Part shown: positions 36,531 through 43,869 of the stretch, piece after piece
Layout: each line of letters starts with the position of its first letter
How positions within the stretch are numbered: the stretch's first letter is position 1
DNA from: Oscillospiraceae bacterium
Lineage (GTDB): Bacteria > Bacillota > Clostridia > Oscillospirales > Acutalibacteraceae
Reading direction: 5' to 3'
Length of the DNA stretch: 48,874 nt
Assembly: GCA_015065425.1 (NCBI GenBank)
Contig: SVQH01000022.1
Location: 1 to 48,874, forward strand
Notes under the pieces: model-generated
Seen by the model: the letters and a program-made list of their open reading frames with translations, nothing else
Told to the model about the DNA's origin: nothing
Database searches by the model: none
Made by a program: the position numbers and the translations under genes

Positions 36531-37823
36531 TTATTGTGTCACAAACATTCTTGTTCCTCTTTCAGAGAATGAAACAGTAAGCTTTTTGTCCGCCGTAATT
36601 TTTTCACCTGTCCATATATCTCTGAGAGTTCCGAAGGAAGAAACACCGACAGCATCACTGTCAAGAGAAATTTCCGCTGTCTCGTTTTTAAGATTGAAAA
36701 ACGCGAATACATTTTTACCGTTTTTGTCTTTGCATGTCCATACGGCAATATTTTTATCCCATATAAGAGGTCTGTTGTCCGTGGAATATGCATTTATATC
36801 AAGAAGCTCTTTATTTGTAATGAGAGAATATGTAAAATCATCCATCATAGTCATTTCGCCCCCGAACATAAGAGGAGAACGGAAGATGCACCATAAATTC
36901 ATCACCATATACTGTTCAGGAACGGTAAATCCGGTTTTTCTCGCTTTGTACTGAGGGTCTTTTTCAGTAAGCTGAATGATACCCAAAGGCAACATATCGC
37001 AGTCGGGATAGCATCCCTCCGATACATGGGGATACCAGTTGTAACAAAGGTCAAACATGTGATCAAGGGCATCTGATCTGTCCCAGAAATCTCCGCTCAT
37101 TCTCCACATATTTGCATAGGTTTTCAGATGCTCAGCTTCCCATAAGGGTGCAGGACCGGGGGAGAGACTCAGCACCATATCTCTTCCGCAGTTATCTATT
37201 GCCTTTTTTATCATTTCAATTTCTTTTTTTGCGGAATAGGGGTCAGAGGGCTTGAATTCCGTATTTGCGATATCATCGACCTTTACAAAGTCAACTCCCC
37301 ATGAAGCATAGAGCTCAAAAATAGAATCGTAATATTCCTGTGCACCTTTTCTTCCCGCCTCAATGCCGTACATATCCGTGTTCCAGGGGCATATTGAATA
37401 CTGTTGTGCAATGTCTCTTGCCGTAACTCCGGGAGTAATTGTGGGAGTATTAAGATGTACGCACTGACGGGGAATACCTCTTAAAATATGTATACCGAAC
37501 TTAAGACCCATTTCATGAATTTCATCGGCAATTTTCCTGAAGCCCACACCATTCGCAGAAGACGGGAAGCGGTTGGGTGCAGGTATAACACGGGAATATT
37601 CATCAAAGCAGAGTTCAGTGAAATTATGATAAGCATAAGAATCAGCCGTTGGCTCATACCACTGTATATCACACACGACATATTCCCAGCCGAATTGTTT
37701 AAGATTTTCAGCCTGATATCTCGCATTTGCCATAAGCTGTTCTTCATTTATAGCCGCACCGTAGCAATCCCATGAGTTAAACCCACGCGGAGGAGTAGGT
37801 GCACAAAGATTTTTATTTCTCAT
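36531..37823 (-). CDS. GH27-family glycosidase (alpha-galactosidase or beta-L-arabinopyranosidase type)
   Basis: A 430-residue TIM-barrel enzyme with the GH27 opening TPPRGFNSWDCYG, WEYVVCDIQWYEP, LKFGIHILRGIPRQ, the nucleophile region WGVDFVKVDDIA and the acid/base region MWRMSGDFWDRSDALDH. A beta-sandwich C-terminal domain ends the protein. There is no signal peptide, so the substrate is taken up first. I chose the ATG at 37823 with AGAGGT upstream; a longer frame of 13 codons would run into the promoter. The enzyme leads an operon with xylB and xylA. Because GH27 includes both alpha-galactosidases and beta-L-arabinopyranosidases, and the partners handle pentose, a pentose-containing oligosaccharide is a fair guess but unproven. 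Confidence 0.85.
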   Translation of the reverse strand: MRNKNLCAPTPPRGFNSWDCYGAAINEEQLMANARYQAENLKQFGWEYVVCDIQWYEPTADSYAYHNFTELCFDEYSRVIPAPNRFPSSANGVGFRKIADEIHEMGLKFGIHILRGIPRQCVHLNTPTITPGVTARDIAQQYSICPWNTDMYGIEAGRKGAQEYYDSIFELYASWGVDFVKVDDIANTEFKPSDPYSAKKEIEMIKKAIDNCGRDMVLSLSPGPAPLWEAEHLKTYANMWRMSGDFWDRSDALDHMFDLCYNWYPHVSEGCYPDCDMLPLGIIQLTEKDPQYKARKTGFTVPEQYMVMNLWCIFRSPLMFGGEMTMMDDFTYSLITNKELLDINAYSTDNRPLIWDKNIAVWTCKDKNGKNVFAFFNLKNETAEISLDSDAVGVSSFGTLRDIWTGEKITADKKLTVSFSERGTRMFVTQ

Positions 37824-37853
37824 AAATATTACCTCTTTTATACAGATATATAT

Positions 37854-37881
37854 ATTATACATAAATGAAAAAAATTTACAA
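37854..37881 (-). promoter_or_regulatory. Promoter of the GH27-xylB-xylA operon
   Basis: On the minus strand TTGTAA (37881-37876) and a perfect TATAAT (37859-37854) are 16 bp apart, some 30 bp before the ATG. No clear XylR or catabolite operator is evident nearby. Confidence 0.6.
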
Positions 37882-37922
37882 TAAAAATCAAAAATTATAA
37901 ATGATTTTTCCTTGTGCTCTTA

Positions 37923-38061
37923 TAGGGAATGACGCCCACGGTATCCCGCCTGAAAATTATAAAAATATCAATAGATTTATAATATCGGACATTTGATATC
38001 CTTGGTGAAGCAATATATGATTTTACGATATTTTGCGGGTCGACGTGGGCATTACTCCTTA
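37923..38061. repeat. Short element with imperfect terminal inverted repeats
   Basis: The left end TAGGGAATGACGCCCACG..CCCGC and the right end GCGGG..CGTGGGCATTACTCCTTA (38035-38061) are imperfect inverted repeats of about 27 bp around 85 bp of AT-rich DNA with no gene. Size and ends resemble a miniature inverted-repeat element. It lies between the C39 protease terminator and the GH27 operon promoter. Confidence 0.55.
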
Positions 38062-38062
38062 C

Positions 38063-38095
38063 AAAAAACAGGTGCCCGCCATGGCGAACACCTGC
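38063..38095 (-). terminator. Terminator of the C39-type protease gene
   Basis: On the minus strand CAGGTG-TT-CGCC pairs with GGCG-GG-CACCTG across a two-base loop and is followed by TTTTTT, right behind the protease stop codon. Confidence 0.8.
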
Positions 38096-38099
38096 TTAA

Positions 38100-38870
38100 T
38101 TATGATTTACTGATTGCCCATATATTTCTTATCTGGCTTTCAATTCTTTCGTAGGACCATTTCTGTGCACTTCTCGTTTTTGAATTCGGGTCGAGGACGG
38201 TGAAGCCTTCTTCGCTGTAATCTGTGAGGACTATGTAATGTCCCGTTGTGGTAAAATCACCTGCACCCATTATAAGAATTATGGGTTTTCCTTCATTCAG
38301 TGCATTTATCATGCTGTCCTTATGAAGAGGAAGCTCTTCACTTTTGAGTCCGAGTTTTTCTGCTCCTTCGCTCATAAGTGTCCATTTTGTGCCGTTGTTT
38401 TTTGTGGCATACCCCTCTTTTTCGGCAAAACGGGCTATATATAAGGGGTCAAGGGAAATGTCTCCTGTCAGATACACGGCTGCCATTGAAAGGCAGACAG
38501 GACCGCAGCCCGTAAGCCCCATAATATCGCCGGCATATTCTTCATATCCCCAACGCATATCCCACTGCATAAAATGAGGAACTTCGGAAGCAGCTTCATA
38601 TTCGCTCATTGAAAAGCTTTCATGCCTGCCTTTTTTCAGAGGATAATTCAGAACGAATTCTTCTGTTTCGGGATTGTTTTCAAGCATCTTCAGAAGCTCT
38701 TCAGGATAATCCCTGAGTTTCAGACCGTTTTCCTCAGAAAAAGCCTTTACTATGGCTTCGGCTGTGGGATAATCGGTTTTGTTATCAATTACTGCGTCTG
38801 TTATAATCAGTATCAATACGGTGATTATCATGCCTGCCGCTATGAGAATGTTTCTTTTTTTGTTTTTCAT
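38100..38870 (-). CDS. Membrane-anchored C39-like cysteine peptidase
   Basis: The 256-residue protein has a lysine-rich start and one signal-anchor helix (about residues 7-28, ILIAAGMIITVLILIITDAVI). The C-terminal half matches the C39-like (papain-fold) peptidase domain: PHFMQWDMRWGYEEY, the nucleophile region LTGCGPVCLSMAAVYLTG, GHYIVLTDYSEEGFTVLDPNSKT with histidine and aspartate. It probably acts outside the membrane; the substrate is unknown and no ABC partner with this domain is near. I chose the ATG at 38870 behind GAGGTG; a longer frame of 12 codons exists. It is monocistronic, with its own terminator. Confidence 0.85.
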   Translation of the reverse strand: MKNKKRNILIAAGMIITVLILIITDAVIDNKTDYPTAEAIVKAFSEENGLKLRDYPEELLKMLENNPETEEFVLNYPLKKGRHESFSMSEYEAASEVPHFMQWDMRWGYEEYAGDIMGLTGCGPVCLSMAAVYLTGDISLDPLYIARFAEKEGYATKNNGTKWTLMSEGAEKLGLKSEELPLHKDSMINALNEGKPIILIMGAGDFTTTGHYIVLTDYSEEGFTVLDPNSKTRSAQKWSYERIESQIRNIWAISKS

Positions 38871-39032
38871 TTTGTTCACCTCATGAGAAATGTTAACAGA
38901 AATCATGATAAAATTGAATTAAGGCGGCATTGAGTTTTTCTTAAGAATTCATTATGATGACGGAAAACACACGCAAAATTTAATAAATTTTCACAAAAAA
39001 CTGCAAAATAAACAAAAAGAATAAAAAAATGC

Positions 39033-39061
39033 TTGATTTTTTTTAATTTCCTATATATTAT
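39033..39061 (+). promoter_or_regulatory. Promoter of the PC4/YdbC gene
   Basis: TTGATT (39033-39038) and TATTAT (39056-39061) are 17 bp apart, followed by a leader of about 40 nt with GAAAGGAG before the ATG. The 238-bp gap between the divergent protease and PC4 genes is otherwise AT-rich, without DnaA boxes or genes. Confidence 0.65.
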
Positions 39062-39108
39062 AAATATGTATAAATAAAATAATAATTATTTGAAAGGAGA
39101 CTGTCGCA

Positions 39109-39327
39109 ATGCCCGAATTTACATACGAAATCGTAAAGCATATCGGTATCATTTCCGAGGGCTCCGGCGGTTGGGCAAAAGAACTCAACCTTATCAGCTG
39201 GAACGGCAAGGAGCCTAAGTATGACATCCGTGACTGGGGCCCCGATCACGAAAAGATGGGCAAGGGTATCACCCTTTCGGCTAATGACATAAAGGCTCTT
39301 AAAGAGCTTCTGGCTAACGAAGAGTAA
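39109..39327 (+). CDS. YdbC-type PC4 single-stranded DNA-binding protein
   Basis: The 72-residue protein (FTYEIVKHIGIISEGSGGWAKELNLISWNGKEPKYDIRDWGPDHEKMGKGITLSANDIKALKELL) is a bacterial homologue of the PC4/p15 transcription coactivator fold, known as YdbC in lactococci, which binds single-stranded DNA as a dimer. The WGPDHEKMGKGITL signature is intact. Its codons (AAG, ATC, GGC, CTC) are clearly more GC-rich than those of its neighbours, which use AAA and ATA, suggesting high expression. It has its own promoter, an AAAGGAG site and a terminator. The physiological role in Clostridia is not established. Confidence 0.88.
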   Translation: MPEFTYEIVKHIGIISEGSGGWAKELNLISWNGKEPKYDIRDWGPDHEKMGKGITLSANDIKALKELLANEE

Positions 39328-39363
39328 GAAAGTGCGGAGCAGTTCCGCCGCCTGAAAAAATGT

Positions 39364-39406
39364 AAAAGGAACGGATGCAGTTTTGTCTGTTCCTTTTCTG
39401 TTTTTT
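39364..39406 (+). terminator. Terminator of the PC4/YdbC gene
   Basis: AAAAGGAAC / GTTCCTTTT with a 16-nt loop, followed by CTG and TTTTTT. Confidence 0.8.
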
Positions 39407-39477
39407 CTGATTGTTTTCAAATCGGTTCCGCTGTCTGTGATATCGGACCGGTAATTATTTTATCCGGAGATAATAAA

Positions 39478-40233
39478 ATGTACGGAAACTTTGTCTTCAG
39501 GGACAGAAAATTTATTTCGCTTGAAAGCACCGTATCTACAAACAACGAGCTTAAGAGGATGATAAGAAATTCCGACAGTCCTGTTTTTGCCGTGGTGTCT
39601 GCCGAAAATCAGACAGGCGGCAGAGGACGGCTGGGAAGAAGTTTTTTTTCTCCTTCGGGAGGGCTTTATTTTTCTGTTTCCCTTCCTTTAAGGGGAGATG
39701 AAAATAACATTCCCTTTCTGACCCTTCTCGCAGGCCTCGCGGTGAGTAAAGCCGTTCAGGAGCTTACAGGTGCTGAAATTGAGATAAAATGGCCCAATGA
39801 CATATATCTCGGCGGGAAAAAACTCGGAGGAATTCTGTGTGAACTTGTAAACGGGAAAACTCTTGCCGCCGTGGTCGGTATAGGGATAAATCTCAGCATA
39901 AAAAGAGAAGAAATTCCTTCTGAGCTTGAAAACATAATGACATCCTTTGTGTCTTCAGGGATAATTCCGCCTGAAAAAGATATTCTCATTGAAAAAATTG
40001 TTGAAAAGCTTGACACTTATGTATATACTCAAAAAGAGCTTTATGAAGTAAGTGAAGATGTTCTGAATGACATAAAAGAACGCTCCTTTTCCATTGGGAA
40101 AAAAGTGAAATATACCCTCGGTGAAACTCTGTGGGAGGGAACTGTTACAGATATAAAAAAATCAGGTGCCGCAGAAATTGCCCTTTCCGACGGCACTGTC
40201 AGAGAAATTTTCTGCGGAGAGATAACACAGTAA
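39478..40233 (+). CDS. birA: Biotin--[acetyl-CoA-carboxylase] ligase, catalytic form without HTH
   Basis: BirA activates biotin with ATP and attaches it to carrier proteins. The 251-residue protein starts directly with the catalytic domain: LESTVSTNNELKRM, SAENQTGGRGRLGRSFFSPSGGLYFSVSLP (biotin and ATP loop), IKWPNDIYLGGKKLGGILCEL and VVGIGINLS. A short SH3-like C-terminal domain ends it. It lacks the N-terminal DNA-binding domain, so it is a group I ligase that does not repress biotin genes. It is the first gene of a four-gene plus-strand string ending with trpS. GGAG lies about 9 bp before the ATG. Confidence 0.95.
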   Translation: MYGNFVFRDRKFISLESTVSTNNELKRMIRNSDSPVFAVVSAENQTGGRGRLGRSFFSPSGGLYFSVSLPLRGDENNIPFLTLLAGLAVSKAVQELTGAEIEIKWPNDIYLGGKKLGGILCELVNGKTLAAVVGIGINLSIKREEIPSELENIMTSFVSSGIIPPEKDILIEKIVEKLDTYVYTQKELYEVSEDVLNDIKERSFSIGKKVKYTLGETLWEGTVTDIKKSGAAEIALSDGTVREIFCGEITQ

Positions 40234-40234
40234 A

Positions 40235-40462
40235 ATGAAAATAGTTAAGATAGTATTACTGATTACAGCCGCAATCACAGTTATTTTAAGGCTGTTTTCT
40301 TATGAAAATGCCGCTTTTATTACACCGGAGACGCTGAAACTTATGAATATAATAAGCATAGTTTCCGCTTGTATTTGTGTCATAAGTGCGGTAATATGGA
40401 TGATATCCGTTAAAAAGAGCGAAAAAGCTGAAAAAGAAAAAAATAAGAATTCCGATATATAA
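40235..40462 (+). CDS. Small two-helix membrane protein, unknown
   Basis: A 75-residue protein with two hydrophobic helices (about 4-20 and 36-57) and a lysine/glutamate-rich tail (KKSEKAEKEKNKNS). It starts one base after the birA stop, so it depends on the same message; a GGAGAG stretch within the birA end may serve as ribosome site. I do not recognise a family. It is conserved in position at least as an operon member here; nothing indicates a specific role. Confidence 0.6.
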   Translation: MKIVKIVLLITAAITVILRLFSYENAAFITPETLKLMNIISIVSACICVISAVIWMISVKKSEKAEKEKNKNSDI

Positions 40463-40468
40463 TTTATT

Positions 40469-40981
40469 ATGGAATATGAAATAATTTATTCAAAAAGAAA
40501 AACCGTCGGGATATGTGTAAAGCCTGACGGAAGTGTTGTTGTAAGAGCCCCCGTCGGTACATCTGAAAAATATATCCGTGAAACGGTGGACTCACACGCA
40601 CAATGGATAGAAAAAGCGAAAAAGAAGCTTGATGGACGTAAAGAAAAGCTCTCTGCGGCTTCTTTTGAGGAAGAAAAGCTTCTTCGCAGAAAGGCAAAGG
40701 AGATACTTCCCGAAAAAGTTCGTTTTTACGGTGATATTCTCGGAGTAAGTCCTTCAAGAATAACGGTTACGGGTGCGAAAACCCGTTTCGGTTCATGCTC
40801 GGGTAAAAACAGCATATCCTTTTCATTTTATCTTATGAGATATCCTGAAAAAGCCATTGATTATGTTGTGGTTCATGAGCTTTGTCATATATTACATCAC
40901 AATCATTCAAAAGAATTTTATAAAGAAATAGAAAAAATACTTCCCGATTACAAAGAAAGAGAAAAGCTTCTCAGAATGTAA
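40469..40981 (+). CDS. YgjP-like (M48/DUF45) zinc metallopeptidase
   Basis: The 170-residue protein has the YgjP/DUF45 fold with an N-terminal beta-rich part (VKPDGSVVVRAPVGTSEKYIRETVDSHAQWI), the family motif TRFGSCSGKNSISFSFYLMRYPEKAIDYVVVHELCHILHHNHSKEFY with the HExxH-type zinc site HELCH and the third ligand histidine, and a short C-terminal helix. It is cytosolic. Relatives sit beside restriction or repair genes or alone; the substrate is unknown. No good ribosome site is visible ahead of the ATG, so coupling to the preceding gene is likely. Confidence 0.85.
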   Translation: MEYEIIYSKRKTVGICVKPDGSVVVRAPVGTSEKYIRETVDSHAQWIEKAKKKLDGRKEKLSAASFEEEKLLRRKAKEILPEKVRFYGDILGVSPSRITVTGAKTRFGSCSGKNSISFSFYLMRYPEKAIDYVVVHELCHILHHNHSKEFYKEIEKILPDYKEREKLLRM

Positions 40982-41004
40982 GGGAATACCCACAGGAGAA
41001 AGAT

Positions 41005-42012
41005 ATGGAAAACACCAACGAAAAGAAAAATGTAGTATTGAGCCTTGTTCAGGCATCGGGTACACCCACACTCGGAAATTATCTCGGAGCTTTCAAAAAC
41101 TGGCATGATATGGCGGCTGAAAATGATTGTATATTCGGTGTTGCAGACCTTCATGCAATTACTGTCAGAAGTGATGCTGCAGACCTCAGACGCCGTTCAA
41201 TAGAGATGTATGCAATGCTTTTAGCTCTCGGACTTGACCCCGAAAAAAATATTGTGTTCCTTCAGAGCCACGTGACAGACCATGCCCTTCTTGCATGGGT
41301 GCTTAATTGCTATACCGCTTTCGGTGAGGCATCAAGAATGACTCAGTTTAAGGATAAGTCACAGCGTCATGCCGATAATGTAAATGTGGGTCTTTTCACA
41401 TATCCCATACTTATGGCTGCAGACATCCTTCTTTACGGTGCAGATAAGGTTCCCGTGGGTGATGACCAGAAGCAGCATCTTGAACTTGCCCGTGACATAG
41501 CAGAGAGATTCAACGGAATTTACGGAGATGTTTTCAAGATTCCCGAGCCTTATATCGGTAAAAAAGGTGCAAGAATTCTTTCACTTCAGGAACCTGAAAA
41601 GAAGATGAGTAAATCCGACCCTAATGTAAAATCTTTTATCTCCCTTGCGGATGAGTCGGGTGTAATTGCAAAGAAGATAAAGAGTGCCGTAACAGACTCT
41701 GAAGCCCGAGTTTATTACGGAGAGGGCAAGGCAGGTATAAATAATCTTATGAATATATATTCCTGCTGTACGGGACTTGATTTTGATGCAATAGAAAAAG
41801 AATTTGACGGCAAGGGCTACGGCGATTTTAAAGCAGCCGTTGCCGAAGCCGTTGTAGAGGAGCTTCGCCCCATTCAGGAGGAATACAAGAGAATACTCTC
41901 CGACAAGGCATATATTGAAAAATGTGCAAAAGAAGGTGCCGAAAAAGCATCATATCTTGCACATAAGACCATGCGGAAGGTAATGAAAAAGGTCGGCTTC
42001 TATCAGGTATAA
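41005..42012 (+). CDS. trpS: Tryptophanyl-tRNA synthetase
   Basis: TrpRS charges tRNA-Trp. The 335-residue class I synthetase has the HIGH-equivalent GTPTLGNYLGAFKNW (about 19-33), FGVADLHAITV, the specificity segment PILMAADILLYGADKVPVGDDQKQHLELARDIA and KKMSKSDPN. Its length is normal. The ribosome site is AGGAG, 7 bp before the ATG. Only 23 bp separate it from the peptidase gene, and no T-box leader is present, so it is not regulated by a tRNA-Trp T-box at this site. A hairpin terminator follows. Confidence 0.97.
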   Translation: MENTNEKKNVVLSLVQASGTPTLGNYLGAFKNWHDMAAENDCIFGVADLHAITVRSDAADLRRRSIEMYAMLLALGLDPEKNIVFLQSHVTDHALLAWVLNCYTAFGEASRMTQFKDKSQRHADNVNVGLFTYPILMAADILLYGADKVPVGDDQKQHLELARDIAERFNGIYGDVFKIPEPYIGKKGARILSLQEPEKKMSKSDPNVKSFISLADESGVIAKKIKSAVTDSEARVYYGEGKAGINNLMNIYSCCTGLDFDAIEKEFDGKGYGDFKAAVAEAVVEELRPIQEEYKRILSDKAYIEKCAKEGAEKASYLAHKTMRKVMKKVGFYQV

Positions 42013-42030
42013 AATTATAACAACAGCAAA

Positions 42031-42065
42031 AGTCTGTTTCACGCTAAGGTGAAGCAGACTTTTTC
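42031..42065 (+). terminator. Terminator of trpS
   Basis: AGTCTGTTTCAC / GTGAAGCAGACT with a 6-nt loop and TTTTT. The T-run abuts the -35 box of the Fic promoter. Confidence 0.85.
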
Positions 42066-42094
42066 TTGACAAAAATGCATAAATATATTAAACT
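42066..42094 (+). promoter_or_regulatory. Promoter of the Fic gene
   Basis: A perfect TTGACA (42066-42071) and TAAACT (42089-42094) are 17 bp apart, with a short leader and AGGAGG before the ATG at 42131. Confidence 0.75.
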
Positions 42095-42109
42095 GATACA
42101 AACTGATAC
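42090..42109 (+). repeat. Tandem 10-bp repeat over the Fic promoter
   Basis: AAACTGATAC occurs twice without gap (42090-42099, 42100-42109). It overlaps the -10 box and the likely start point; a related ATCA/TGAT palindrome follows (TGATA...TATCA, 42104-42121). Repeats one helical turn apart at a start site are typical operators. Confidence 0.5.
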
Positions 42110-42130
42110 TAATTACTATCAGGAGGTATT

Positions 42131-43288
42131 ATGGATATTAAGCTGTTTGCCGAAATGCTTCATGACAAGCATTTTAATGATCTGAAAAAAATGAAATATA
42201 AATATGATAAAAGCTTCATAGAATTTCTCACATATCTGCAAGAGCTTTATTATACCGAAATACCGTTGAGTGATTTTTACGGAGAAAAAATTGTTTTTAC
42301 AAATAATCATTCTGCAATATCACTGACGGGGTTGAGATATCTTTTCAGAGAACAGTCCGAAAAGTACGGTCTTAAGAATACGGAAGAAGAGATAATTGCA
42401 ACCTGTGCAATAGAAAACATTGATGTATCAAGGGAAAGCGTGAGGAACATTCTCAAGGGCTTTGCCGTCTCCGATGAACAGGAATACAGAATAATGGGAA
42501 TGAAAAAAGGATTTGATTTTATTTCCGATATAAAAAACCGTATAACAGAAGAAAATTTCTATAAATTATATATGATGGCTGTAGGAGATTTTCTTCCGGA
42601 GGAAGAAAGGCTTGAAGAAGGAAGTTTTTATCGCCATGATACCGTATATATTGTCAGCGATAAGGTGGAACATCAGGGTATAGATCATAAAAAGCTTTCC
42701 GGTTATATGAAAAATCTTTTTGATTTTATAAATACCGAAGATGATATCAATGACCTTATAAAGGCATGTATAATCCATTTTTATGTTGCTTTCATCCATC
42801 CGTATTTTGACGGAAACGGAAGGATGGCAAGACTTATGCATCTGTGGTTTCTTGTGCAGAAAGGATACAGGTCAGTTCTCTTTGTTCCCTTTTCGAGTGA
42901 AATTGAAAAAAGCAGAAAGCAGTATTATAATGCCTTTACTCTTATTGAGGAAAACAGAGCTTTAAGCGGAAAAACAGACGTCACACCGATGATATCGTAC
43001 TTTATAAATAACGTTTATAATAAGATTGGCGATAACACGGTAAGCACAGATACTTTTTCCGTATATGAGGATATGCTGAAAGACGGCAACATTACGGAAA
43101 AAGAGAAAAAACTCTGGCAGTTCGTTTTATCATATTACGGTACGGAGGAATTCTCAACAAAGATGCTTGAAAGAGATTTTGCCGATGCCGCTTATGCTAC
43201 GATAAGAGGTTTTGTGTTGAAATTTGAAAAATACGGACTTCTCACCTCGCAAAAATTCGGAAACCGTGTAAAATACAGAATAACCTGA
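42131..43288 (+). CDS. Fic-domain protein (putative AMP transferase) with winged-helix tail
   Basis: This 385-residue protein has the Fic motif HPYFDGNGRMAR at about residues 220-231, the catalytic signature of enzymes that attach AMP to hydroxyl groups of target proteins. Ahead of it lies an N-terminal domain with TCAIENIDVSRESVRNIL, which fits the inhibitory motif (S/T)xxxE(G/N) and marks a self-inhibited class II Fic. The C-terminal 60 residues (KKLWQFVLSYYGTEEFSTKMLERDF...GLLTSQKFGNRVKYRIT) look like a winged helix, so it may bind its own promoter. No separate antitoxin gene is adjacent. AGGAGG lies 6 bp before the ATG. It has its own promoter and a terminator shared with the next convergent gene. 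Confidence 0.9.
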   Translation: MDIKLFAEMLHDKHFNDLKKMKYKYDKSFIEFLTYLQELYYTEIPLSDFYGEKIVFTNNHSAISLTGLRYLFREQSEKYGLKNTEEEIIATCAIENIDVSRESVRNILKGFAVSDEQEYRIMGMKKGFDFISDIKNRITEENFYKLYMMAVGDFLPEEERLEEGSFYRHDTVYIVSDKVEHQGIDHKKLSGYMKNLFDFINTEDDINDLIKACIIHFYVAFIHPYFDGNGRMARLMHLWFLVQKGYRSVLFVPFSSEIEKSRKQYYNAFTLIEENRALSGKTDVTPMISYFINNVYNKIGDNTVSTDTFSVYEDMLKDGNITEKEKKLWQFVLSYYGTEEFSTKMLERDFADAAYATIRGFVLKFEKYGLLTSQKFGNRVKYRIT

Positions 43289-43333
43289 CAAAAGGTCTGC
43301 TCCCTATGATTAAGGGAACAGACCTTTTGTCAG
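43285..43333. terminator. Shared bidirectional terminator between Fic and beta-sandwich genes
   Basis: CTGACAAAAGGTCTG / CAGACCTTTTGTCAG (15 bp perfect) plus an inner TCCCT/AGGGA stem. Both convergent genes end in it: TGA at each base of the stem is the stop codon of one gene. Confidence 0.9.
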
Positions 43334-43752
43334 TCAATTATAAAATTTTCAGCACATTTTCCGCTGTTTATATCACAGTGAAGCACATCATAATAAAGTG
43401 TTATTCTGTATGTCCCTGCACAGAGTACGGTGCCGAAAGTTCTTTGGGTGTCTACGGTTATTTTACCGCCCTCAGTGGGGTAATACTGACCGTATATTTC
43501 CGGGAACCCACCGAAATCGGGGCTGAAGGGAATTTCTGTCCATTCTTCACCGTCAAGCTTTTCCATATAATATCTCGGAATTGTAACAGCTTTTCCCGTC
43601 CGGTTTGTCCATTCCACGGTTATTATCTGTGTTTCGGTATTGTCGACAGTTACCGAAATATCCATTTTATCGGGAGAACCGGGAATAAGAAAAGATACCG
43701 CAAAAAGAATGATTGCAATGAATTTTGAAAAAACCGCACTTAAACTTATCAT
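43330..43752 (-). CDS. Secreted immunoglobulin-like beta-sandwich protein, unknown
   Basis: A 140-residue protein with a signal peptide (MISLSAVFSKFIAIILFAVSFLIPGSPDK) and one beta-rich domain (ISVTVDNTETQIITVEWTNRTGKAVTIPRYYMEKLDGEEWTEIPF ... AGTYRITLYYDVL) of Ig-like character. I chose the ATG at 43752 with AAAGGA upstream, because the longer frame would start inside the promoter. It is divergent from the PadR gene and shares its palindromic control region. No cell-wall or lipid anchor is evident. Function is unknown; the control by PadR is inferred from the shared operator. Confidence 0.7.
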   Translation of the reverse strand: MISLSAVFSKFIAIILFAVSFLIPGSPDKMDISVTVDNTETQIITVEWTNRTGKAVTIPRYYMEKLDGEEWTEIPFSPDFGGFPEIYGQYYPTEGGKITVDTQRTFGTVLCAGTYRITLYYDVLHCDINSGKCAENFIID

Positions 43753-43808
43753 GTTTTTTCGTCCTTTCTGTATTTTTACAGGTATACTGCAGTTATCCCT
43801 GCAGGATG

Positions 43809-43837
43809 ATAATACCATTTAAAATGTTATGTGTCAA
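43809..43837 (-). promoter_or_regulatory. Divergent promoter of the beta-sandwich gene
   Basis: On the minus strand a perfect TTGACA (43837-43832) and TATTAT (43814-43809) are 17 bp apart. The -35 box overlaps the left arm of the operator palindrome. Confidence 0.8.
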
Positions 43838-43869
43838 TATATATTTTGTGTCGCAAAATATATATTGAC
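43833..43869. promoter_or_regulatory. Perfect palindromic operator between divergent promoters
   Basis: GTCAATATATATTTTG / CAAAATATATATTGAC is a perfect 16-bp inverted repeat with a 5-bp centre (TGTCG). Each arm contains one of the two divergent -35 boxes, so a protein bound here would block both promoters. The PadR-type regulator encoded beside it is the natural candidate. Confidence 0.75.

Noticed and set aside
38871-39108. Origin of replication at the gene-direction switch near 39 kb
   Set aside because: The gap has no DnaA boxes or trio array, only a promoter for the PC4 gene. It stays a question for GC skew, not a feature.
40982-41004. T-box or other riboswitch before trpS
   Set aside because: Only 23 bp separate trpS from the gene before it; there is no room for a leader structure.
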